From positions 78,618 to 142,617 of the forward strand of contig JAFEBQ010000010.1 in the NCBI GenBank assembly GCA_018242585.1: DNA of 64,000 nucleotides. Direction: 5' to 3'. The stretch comes from Planctomycetota bacterium (GTDB lineage Bacteria > Planctomycetota > Planctomycetia > Pirellulales > PNKZ01). Numbering within the stretch: position 1 is the first letter of the stretch; the number at the start of each line of letters is the position of its first letter. The translations under genes were made by a program, and so were the position numbers. Positions 25,966-32,472 of this stretch are shown piece by piece. The notes beneath the pieces were generated by a model that saw only the letters and a program-made list of their open reading frames with translations, was not told where the DNA came from and did no database searches.

Positions 25966-27462
25966 TTACTTCTCTTCGATCAGTTCAATCTGCAAGCGGC
26001 CGAGCGCTTTGGCCACGGTCAGAAAGCTGGCCAGTGCCGAGCCGTCGGCCAGCGAGCTGTTGGCCAGCTTCAAGTGCCCAGCGCCGATGCCGCCGCGCCC
26101 CAGGGTCGCGTCGAGCGGAATCCAGCGGTCGCCAAGGTACGCCTCGGTCCACATGTGAAAGACCATGCTCCGCTCGCTGGGGGCGTAGACCATGCCCAGC
26201 GCCACGCGTGACGGTATCTTCCGCGCACGCAGCAGCGCGGCCAGCAGCACCGCGTGCTCGGTACAGTCCCCTTCCAAGTGCTCGGCCACTTCGGCCGCCG
26301 AGCCGAGCGCTTGCGAGAAGTTCTTGTTCTTGATCTTGCGCTGGACGAACTGTTCAAAGGCCACCGCCGTTTTCCAAGGTTCGCCCCCCTCGGGCGCGCC
26401 GGCAGCGGCCAGCGCCACGACCGGCGGGGCGTCGAGCTGCACCAGGGCGCTCGCCGCCAGATCCTCGGCCGTCGGCGGCGCGTCGAACACCCCCGGCAGT
26501 AGCGGCGTCTCGGGTCGAATCGCCCTCACCGTCACGTCGGCCGTGTTGACGTTCTGGCTGGCCACCTGTTGTGACTGCCCCACGGCGAACAACGACGCCG
26601 GGTCGTCGCCGGTCATGCGGACGCGATACCGAGCCTGCTGGGCAGCGTGCAGATCCTTGGGCATCTTCCCCTTCAGCAAGACGTTCGTGGCCAGGGTCAG
26701 ATCAAAACTCGCCGGCGTCGCTTCCCCCAGCGCGATCTCCTTGGTGGTACGATACAGAGTCTGTTCGAGCGGCTCCTGAATCCATTGCTTCAGCACGTTG
26801 CCGCTGGCATCGGCCCACAGCTTGCCGTGAATCGTCAAGCCCGAGACCTCGGTCACCGCGTCGATGCGCAACAGCTCGTAATTGCCCGTCAGCAACTCGG
26901 TCGCTTCCTTGCCGACCGCCACCATCTGGACGACCGACACGGTGTTCAAAATCGGCGCAAACGCCACGATCCTGCGCCGCTCGCCGGGGCGCATGGGCTT
27001 GCGCAGCAGCGACAACTCAACCCCCTCGGGGCCGTCCCCGTCGCTGGGCCACGCGACCGTGCCAGGGGTCTTACGCCCCGCTTGCTCGGTTTCGATCTTC
27101 AGCTCCCCCCCCTCGACGCGCCCGCGGGTCAACGTCGGCTCGGCGCCGAATTGCGACCGGGTCTCGAACCGCAACATGCGTCCTTGCGGCGTCTCCCAAG
27201 TTATGGTCGCCGTCTTCTGCTCGATGGGCTGGGCCGCGCGCAGGACGCGGAAGGTCATATCGCTGTCCACCCGTACGGCCGGCTGGCTGTCGAGCGTGTC
27301 GGGCGCGGCGCGGAAGTGCCGGACGCCGACTCGGTTTTGTTGCAATTGGACAATGTCCCAAACTTCGTGGACGTCGCTTTTGGGCGCAGGCGGCGCTGTT
27401 TGCGAGGAACAGCCGGCCAGCCACAGCGCCAGCAGCACTAGCATGCGATGGTTCGTAGTCAT
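25966..27462 (-). CDS. Transglutaminase-like lipoprotein
   Basis: This 498-residue protein is an exported lipoprotein with a C-terminal transglutaminase-like cysteine protease domain. The lipobox LWLAGC puts the lipidated Cys near residue 17. A long beta-rich region follows (about 20-320). The catalytic residues are visible: Cys in GDCTEHAVLLAALLRA near residue 398, His in FHMWTEAYL near 435 and Asp in PLDATLG near 450. The pattern is that of the bacterial transglutaminase superfamily, usually peptidases or amidases rather than cross-linkers. The start at 27462 is chosen because the lipoprotein signal begins there; the frame stays open upstream for 78 more codons without support. Substrate unknown. 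Its 3' end faces multi-hairpin copy 3. Confidence 0.88.
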   Translation of the reverse strand: MTTNHRMLVLLALWLAGCSSQTAPPAPKSDVHEVWDIVQLQQNRVGVRHFRAAPDTLDSQPAVRVDSDMTFRVLRAAQPIEQKTATITWETPQGRMLRFETRSQFGAEPTLTRGRVEGGELKIETEQAGRKTPGTVAWPSDGDGPEGVELSLLRKPMRPGERRRIVAFAPILNTVSVVQMVAVGKEATELLTGNYELLRIDAVTEVSGLTIHGKLWADASGNVLKQWIQEPLEQTLYRTTKEIALGEATPASFDLTLATNVLLKGKMPKDLHAAQQARYRVRMTGDDPASLFAVGQSQQVASQNVNTADVTVRAIRPETPLLPGVFDAPPTAEDLAASALVQLDAPPVVALAAAGAPEGGEPWKTAVAFEQFVQRKIKNKNFSQALGSAAEVAEHLEGDCTEHAVLLAALLRARKIPSRVALGMVYAPSERSMVFHMWTEAYLGDRWIPLDATLGRGGIGAGHLKLANSSLADGSALASFLTVAKALGRLQIELIEEK

Positions 27463-28066
27463 GGCGACAATCGTAGCAGAATCGGTCGGTTTGCGCCGAG
27501 CCGCGCGGGCGCGAACGAAGCCCCCTCGGCTTGCGTATCGATTCATGCCTAGCACGCTCGTCAGGCGTGGCGAGCCGCCGAACTTGAGTGGTTTCGGCGA
27601 TTGTTTTTCGACCCCCGGTTTGACCGCGGGACCGACTCTACCGGCCACGGAGGTTTGACCGGCGGCAGATTTTGCCGCCGCGTCACCATCGGCCAATCAG
27701 CCCCGTGAAGCCCGGGTGTTTTTACACCGCGCGGCCGTCACCGCCAGCAGTCGAGGGCTAGAGTTTCACCAGACGAGAGCCCCGCTGGTTTCGACGAATG
27801 ACACGCGACCGCCGCGGCCGGTTCACCCGTCGCCGGTTCCGGTTGTGACGACACGACCAGTGCCGACGGACGTAGCGGGCCGCCGCAACCGGTCCTGCGG
27901 CCGGTACCGACGGTAACGCCCGGCCGCGAGGGACCGTCGACAGGTTAGCAATTTATGAATCGACATCCCCGACAGGTGACCTAGGGTTTTCTGCGGAACC
28001 GCCGGGTTCCCAAGCCGGTTCGCCGCCGGCTGCCGGACAGACTGTTAACGAAAGAAGTGAGCGGAA
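27463..28066. other. 604-base intergenic region
   Basis: This is the longest gap in the window without a gene. It separates a leftward and a rightward gene and should hold two promoters. It contains one small hairpin (GGCGGCA at 27661 with TGCCGCC at 27673) and a GC-rich stretch with short CCGG-type repeats at 27800-27930, followed by an AT patch near 27945-27960. An open frame at 27716-27916 has no coding features and is not annotated. Confidence 0.5.
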
Positions 28067-28801
28067 ATGGGATTCTTGCAACGATTGCTGCGCAATGTTT
28101 TTCGCGACGGCAAGACCACCGTCGGCGCGAGCAGTTTTGACCGCTTGTCGGAAGAAGAACTCGAAACCCACCTGGGCATCGTGCGCTACGGCGACTTTGT
28201 GCTGACCGACGCCATTCGCCCCTCGTACGACGTGCAGGTGCCGCCCACCCAGGGCTTTCGGCACGACGTCTATCGGGACGACGCGTCGAAGACCAACGTC
28301 CCCGTGCTGATGGGGGCCGCGTCGTCGACTCGGCTGTTCGAGCTGTTCCTCGACTTGCTCGACCCGTTGGGCAACGCGGCGGACGTGGTGCTCGAGACCA
28401 GCCACAATCAAGAACGCCGCGGCCACACCGATCTGTACCGCGAGCACATCGACTTGCCGGTGCTGAAGAGCATTTTGTGCGAGTACGAAGACCTGCTGAC
28501 GGACGACGGCTGCACGGGCATTGCCGTGCTGAACCCGGCCGCGCCGTTGGAAGTGCAGTTCGACGAGCACAAGCTGCTGATCGTCTATGGCCACGATCTG
28601 AAGCCGTTCGAGCGCATCTTCGAACGTCACGGCATCCGCTGCCGGGACCAGATGAAGTTCATCACCGAAGCCGAGCACGTCCACTCGTCGAGCGATTACT
28701 TCGCCCAACGGTTCGAAGAGTTGAAGACCCAACTGGGCATCGACTCGTACGCCGAAGAGGGCGGATTCGACACCGGCAACAACTGGGGCGCGTACGCCTA
28801 A
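28067..28801 (+). CDS. Conserved hypothetical cytoplasmic protein
   Basis: I cannot name a family for this 244-residue protein. It has no signal peptide or membrane segment. An amphipathic basic start (MGFLQRLLRNVFRDGK) is followed by a mixed alpha/beta sequence rich in acidic residues, with regular beta strands (DVVLETSHNQE, GIAVLNPAAPLEVQF, KLLIVYGHDL) and a late helix (DYFAQRFEELKTQLGI). The tail is acidic and ends in GNNWGAYA. It follows a good AAGAAGTGAG ribosome site and has its own strong terminator, so it is a monocistronic, probably well-expressed gene. Its codon use is like the host's. It directly precedes the accessory island. Confidence 0.75.
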   Translation: MGFLQRLLRNVFRDGKTTVGASSFDRLSEEELETHLGIVRYGDFVLTDAIRPSYDVQVPPTQGFRHDVYRDDASKTNVPVLMGAASSTRLFELFLDLLDPLGNAADVVLETSHNQERRGHTDLYREHIDLPVLKSILCEYEDLLTDDGCTGIAVLNPAAPLEVQFDEHKLLIVYGHDLKPFERIFERHGIRCRDQMKFITEAEHVHSSSDYFAQRFEELKTQLGIDSYAEEGGFDTGNNWGAYA

Positions 28802-28849
28802 GCGGCGTTCATTCGACGCAGCACTAAGCGCCAACTAAGCTAACACAAG

Positions 28850-28877
28850 CCCAGGGGGTTTACCCCCTGGGTTTTTT
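28850..28877 (+). terminator. Terminator of the 28067-28801 gene
   Basis: CCCAGGGGG and CCCCCTGGG pair around TTTA and are followed by six T residues. It lies about 50 bases after the stop. The lead-in ACACAAGCCCAGGG closely matches that of the rplU terminator. Confidence 0.92.
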
Positions 28878-28912
28878 GTTGCGCCGCGTGGCGTCGGCGG
28901 CCCTCGTCCAGT

Positions 28913-28999
28913 CGATCACTTGGTTTCCAGGCTGATCACGCCGTCGAAGCCCCGCGCCGGCGGCCTCCATGCCGAGATAGTGTTCCGCAGGGACGACGA
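28913..28999 (-). pseudogene. Remnant of a cyclase gene 3' end
   Basis: About 87 bases match the 3' end of the cyclase gene at 32473-32556 (by eye roughly 75 to 80 positions identical). Read on the minus strand the last nine codons still spell DGVISLETK and a stop, with synonymous changes relative to the intact gene, but a two-base deletion breaks the frame just upstream. Everything further 5' is missing; the accessory island begins beyond it. Confidence 0.8.
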
Positions 29000-29007
29000 C
29001 ATAGCAT

Positions 29008-29042
29008 AGGGACAGGTCCATTTATTAACTGGACCTGTCCCT
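29008..29042. repeat. Perfect 13-bp palindrome at island edge
   Basis: AGGGACAGGTCCA (29008-29020) and TGGACCTGTCCCT (29030-29042) pair perfectly around TTTATTAAC. Similar GGGACAGGTCC-type palindromes occur with REP-associated transposases in many bacteria. It lies just after the cyclase remnant at the left edge of the accessory island. Confidence 0.8.
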
Positions 29043-29098
29043 CGTTCCCGTTCAGGCCTGCAATCTTGGTAAAGACTTGCGAGGTATGAGCGGCTTGT

Positions 29099-30661
29099 TT
29101 AGGCGAACGCTACACGTTGTTTTTTTCGTGTTGGCAATCCTGCGGCGGCAGCCAATTTCGGAACCGGCAGCCGCGATAGCTCCAGCGGTTCCACCTTATG
29201 CAGGCCACCACCGTAGACCCTACCTTCGCTCTTGAAGGCGCTTTCGCTAATCTCGTTAAGAGCATCGAACACGCGGGCGTATAGCGAGTGGTCAGCATCT
29301 AGGGCGAGTTTCAATTCGCCCTTCGGGTAAAGAACCAAATAGACGTTTGCCGCTGTAGCTTTCGATTGATTCCAAATGAAACGGAAGGGCTTTTTTCCTA
29401 TTCCGCTCGAACGCCCCATATAAGTGCAAAGAAACGGAGCGGGTTCCCGATTTTCTTGCGAATACCACGGGGTGCGGCGGCTGGTTAGATAGCGGGAATG
29501 AATCGACTTTGCTTTGCCGCTCTGCAAATACTTCCAGAACTCCGGGAAGTGTTTTTCTATTTCGCTTTCGGGCAATTTAGTGTCAATCAGAGACAACACA
29601 ACATCTGTTTTGGGGTAGCCGTCTTTTCCGCCCTCGATCATTTCGTTAGTTATGTATCGAGGGCTTGGCAGGATTGGCTTCAAACACTCGCTAGGGATGC
29701 CAAGCCTATTGGCTTCCTCACGCGGCAAAATAAAAAATGAGTTGTCGCCGGTCGCCAATCCACGCTTGATTGTAAACAACTCACCTAATCTCGGCCCTTC
29801 CGCTGGTTTTTCGACTTCGCCAGAGTTGGGATATGCCGTCCATTTTGCACGTTCGCGTAGTTCAGTAAGCGGAACGTGCTGCGACTTGGCAGGCTCATTC
29901 AGCGTGCCACCGAAAGAGAACTCGACCGTGTGGTTATCCGTGGCGGAGGATTTTTTGAACACCACAACCGCAGACGAAACAAGCGCATCGTCGAATTGAA
30001 CATCGGACGGGCAAAACCGATGGATGTGAAGAAGCGTTACCTTGTCAGTCAAATACTGCTTGACGGCGGTGCCGTAATTTACGTCCATAAACTCGGATGG
30101 AATCAACCAGACGGCCAATCCATCCTTTTCAAGCCAACTGTGTGCCAGCAAAAGAAAATAGCAGTAAAGCCCGGCCAAGCCGCTTATCTGAATCCCAAGC
30201 CGCTCTGCCACCAAATCGCGTAAGCGAGGCTTGTCGTGTGCGTGCAAATGATGATGGCGAACATAAGGCGGATTCGTCAGTATCAGATTGAAGCGCACGA
30301 ATGGTTCCGGCTCTTTAGTAAAATCGCCCGTCGAAACTTTCAGACCTGTCGGCCCCCATATTTCGTTTGCCGCACTAGCAAAAGCGGAATCAATTTCAAT
30401 TCCCGCTGCGGTGGTTATCTTTGCCGAAAATGTTTCGAGTGCAGCCGCGTAGAATGAGCCGGTTCCGATTGCTGGGTCAAGAAAACGAATTGCCGAGCGA
30501 TTGCCCTTTAGAAGGCGCTTTGCGTATGTCGCAATGTCCAACGCGAGTGCTGGCGGTGTCGCAAACTGCCCCAACTTATTCCGCTCCAAAGCAGTCTTTA
30601 GAGCATCAAGCCGAACCTGTTCGGCCAACCTGTCTTTCTCGCGGGCGGATACGTTGGGCAT
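29099..30661 (-). CDS. N6-adenine DNA methyltransferase of XamI-type system
   Basis: This 520-residue protein is an adenine-N6 DNA methyltransferase that should protect host DNA from the adjacent nuclease. The motif order is that of gamma-class enzymes: motif X LGQFATPP (30-37), the SAM-binding motif I FLDPAIGTGSF (60-70) and catalytic motif IV NPPY (130-133) followed by VRHHH. A large C-terminal half contains the target-recognition region. The ATG at 30661 lies three bases after the nuclease stop, with AGGAA upstream, so the two are translated from one transcript, nuclease first. Codon use is AT-richer than that of the host genes, in line with horizontal gain. The recognition site is inferred from the partner only. 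Confidence 0.9.
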   Translation of the reverse strand: MPNVSAREKDRLAEQVRLDALKTALERNKLGQFATPPALALDIATYAKRLLKGNRSAIRFLDPAIGTGSFYAAALETFSAKITTAAGIEIDSAFASAANEIWGPTGLKVSTGDFTKEPEPFVRFNLILTNPPYVRHHHLHAHDKPRLRDLVAERLGIQISGLAGLYCYFLLLAHSWLEKDGLAVWLIPSEFMDVNYGTAVKQYLTDKVTLLHIHRFCPSDVQFDDALVSSAVVVFKKSSATDNHTVEFSFGGTLNEPAKSQHVPLTELRERAKWTAYPNSGEVEKPAEGPRLGELFTIKRGLATGDNSFFILPREEANRLGIPSECLKPILPSPRYITNEMIEGGKDGYPKTDVVLSLIDTKLPESEIEKHFPEFWKYLQSGKAKSIHSRYLTSRRTPWYSQENREPAPFLCTYMGRSSGIGKKPFRFIWNQSKATAANVYLVLYPKGELKLALDADHSLYARVFDALNEISESAFKSEGRVYGGGLHKVEPLELSRLPVPKLAAAAGLPTRKKQRVAFA

Positions 30662-30664
30662 GTT

Positions 30665-31618
30665 TTAAATTCCTAGCAATGCAAAATCGTCTATGCGGTG
30701 TTCCCAGACCCAATCAATCAGGTCGGCAGCTTCGTAACCCAAATAACCCGCGTCGAAGTATCCACAGAGGAATAGCACGAACTCAACGCCTTGCCCGAAC
30801 TTAGCGCGCAATTGAAGCACTTTTTTTGCTTCCTCTTTTTGCCGCTTATTTGTATTGGTGAAATCGCCTGCCGATTTCGCTTCAACGAGAATCGGAAACC
30901 TATTTGGTCGCAAGTTCCTTGGCTGAATCACAACATCAACTGGTATGCGAACTGGTCTAGGGTTCTCCCCAACGACCAGATTCATCCCAAACCAAAAGGT
31001 TCCGGCTTCCATTTCTCTAATGTCGAGCGTCGAGGGGTGCTGCTTCTTTTTGTACCCCTTGCCGACAAGATACGCCTCGATTTTTTCCTTCTGTCGCTTC
31101 TCCTGCGCGTTGCGAATGATTGGATTAGCAACGGCACCACAAAGGCGGTCAGCGACGATCGTAGATGCACGGTGTCGCTGTTCTGGCGTCGGCCGTGATT
31201 TTGTCGCCAACCAAGGAAAAATATCACGGTCAAGCATTCGGTCGATAATCCGAATCAGCTTTCCAAAGTTATCGAGACGGTCGGTTTCAGTCATGCGGAC
31301 GGACAGCTTGCCTTTTTCCATTTTGCCGACAAGGCTTTTGTTTGCGTCGGCAAGCCCGATTAGACGGTCAACGGCAAGCGGTGGACAACACGCCATGCGC
31401 AGCGTTGGAAGAACTTGGGGGTGTGCCTCCAAGATTGCGGGCGTAATAGCCGCGAAGTCCTCGGTTGCAAGCAAAGTCCTTTCAACGTCCTTCGTCGCCT
31501 CAACGCGAGTATCACGGAACGCCTTGGGCGCGCTTTCCATAAACCATTGATTGAATAAATCGACCGAAGCCACCGTGTCGGCTTTCCAAATGTCGGTCTT
31601 ATCGCGGTTGACAGCCAT
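30665..31618 (-). CDS. XamI-family type II restriction endonuclease
   Basis: This 317-residue protein matches the pattern I know for XamI-type endonucleases; XamI itself cuts at GTCGAC. The N-terminal region reads IWKADTVASVDLFNQWF, then AFRDTRVEATKDVE and ALRMACCPPLAVDRLIGLA-like segments, seen here as LRMACCPPLAVDRL. A PD-(D/E)xK-like core is visible in VDVVIQ followed by LVEAKS near residues 225-245, giving an Asp and an E-x-K. GAGGAG lies 12 bases before the ATG at 31618; the open frame extends further upstream without support. It is co-oriented with and just before the methyltransferase. The family call is from memory of motifs, so the exact specificity is unproven. Confidence 0.78.
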   Translation of the reverse strand: MAVNRDKTDIWKADTVASVDLFNQWFMESAPKAFRDTRVEATKDVERTLLATEDFAAITPAILEAHPQVLPTLRMACCPPLAVDRLIGLADANKSLVGKMEKGKLSVRMTETDRLDNFGKLIRIIDRMLDRDIFPWLATKSRPTPEQRHRASTIVADRLCGAVANPIIRNAQEKRQKEKIEAYLVGKGYKKKQHPSTLDIREMEAGTFWFGMNLVVGENPRPVRIPVDVVIQPRNLRPNRFPILVEAKSAGDFTNTNKRQKEEAKKVLQLRAKFGQGVEFVLFLCGYFDAGYLGYEAADLIDWVWEHRIDDFALLGI

Positions 31619-31670
31619 TCTTGATTCGCTCCTCTTGCGGCTGGCAAATTGTACCCCACCCCGATACGGT

Positions 31671-32126
31671 ATGACAGTTGCTGAATGCGTGCTAAAACCC
31701 TCAAGCGAAGCGGCCAGACTGCTGGCCGGATGGCGTCGAATGTCGAGCGTGATTGACGACAGAGCAAACGAACGAGTGCGCGGGGCGGCGTGGGACAAAA
31801 TACGTCCGCAACTGACGGCGATTCTTGACACCATCGCTACGGCAACGCCAACCGCGTTCGGGGAACTAACGACCATCTACGTTAAGTTCACGACCCCTGA
31901 ATCGGGTTTGCAGCCCTTCGCGGTTCTTTGGATAAAAAAATCAACGGAACTTGTCTTGGGGTTGGCCTTGCCGGAGGGGTTCGATTTAGGCAGCCAGCCG
32001 GTTGCAAAAACGAACCTGAAATACAACGGCCTGACTGCCTATTTCAAATTCACGGCAGCCGACGAAGTGCCCAGGCAACTAGGCGAATGGCTCGGAATTG
32101 CCTACCGAAACCGGCTGCCCAAATGA
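31671..32126 (+). CDS. Unknown protein divergent from the restriction genes
   Basis: I do not recognise this 151-residue protein. It is divergent from the endonuclease gene with only 52 bases between the start codons, so the two share a promoter region. No membrane segment, signal peptide, zinc motif or helix-turn-helix is evident. The second half has alternating strands (TTIYVKFTT, PFAVLWIKKSTELVLGLAL) and a C-terminal helix (VPRQLGEWLGIAYRNRL), suggesting a small alpha/beta domain. Codon use is mixed, close to the other island genes. The start ATG at 31671 is chosen for the spacing from the divergent gene. A role linked to restriction control or to another defence activity is possible but only suggested by position. 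Confidence 0.7.
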   Translation: MTVAECVLKPSSEAARLLAGWRRMSSVIDDRANERVRGAAWDKIRPQLTAILDTIATATPTAFGELTTIYVKFTTPESGLQPFAVLWIKKSTELVLGLALPEGFDLGSQPVAKTNLKYNGLTAYFKFTAADEVPRQLGEWLGIAYRNRLPK

Positions 32127-32223
32127 GACAATTCCCCGGCGACCGGCTGGGCGGCTTGCGGTTTCCCGCGCACCAGACGGCTACACGCCGGCGAGCGGTT
32201 GAGCCGGCAGAAAGCGTGGCAAG

Positions 32224-32400
32224 ATGGACGACACCCCCAAGCCCGAGAAGCTTTCCAAGAAACAACTGTGGCGCATCATGCGCGACGTGGCGCAAATGCA
32301 ACGCGACGGCATTCTGGAATCGCCCGCCGCCGGCAAAGCCAATCGCCATAAAACCGGTGAGCCTAATCGCCCCAACGACGGCATGCCCAAGCCTCAATAG
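32224..32400 (+). CDS. Small hypothetical protein, 58 residues
   Basis: This short frame encodes 58 residues, very rich in Lys, Arg, Pro and Asn, with the helix-forming core LSKKQLWRIMRDVAQMQRDG and a disordered tail rich in Asn and Pro. Codon use is strongly G/C in third positions, like the host and unlike the island just before it. The ATG at 32224 is preceded by AGAAAG at a plausible distance. The reading frame has no internal support from a known family. It would be the first host gene right of the island. I judge it a likely real small gene but not a proven one. Confidence 0.55.
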   Translation: MDDTPKPEKLSKKQLWRIMRDVAQMQRDGILESPAAGKANRHKTGEPNRPNDGMPKPQ

Positions 32401-32472
32401 GCCCCCAAAGAGACAGAGGCGGGGCGCGGGGGTAGCAGGCCGATCAACCGTTGGCGGCTGTCGGCCACGCGA

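Larger units (their letters stand above)
29043..32126. mobile_element. Accessory island with XamI-like restriction-modification genes
   Basis: This 3.1-kb block is visibly more AT-rich than its surroundings, with many AAA, AAT, TTT and GAA codons. It carries a methyltransferase, a restriction endonuclease and an unknown divergent gene. On the left it abuts a palindrome and a broken cyclase 3' end; on the right an intact cyclase gene has the same 3' end. No integrase or transposase is present. Borders are approximate. Confidence 0.7.

Noticed and set aside
27716-27916. 66-residue open frame in the 604-base gap
   Set aside because: No ribosome site, a low-complexity Pro/Arg/Val composition and no support from neighbours.
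30665-31876. Upstream extension of the endonuclease frame to 31876
   Set aside because: The extra residues run through the divergent unknown gene, and a clear GAGGAG ribosome site supports the start at 31618.
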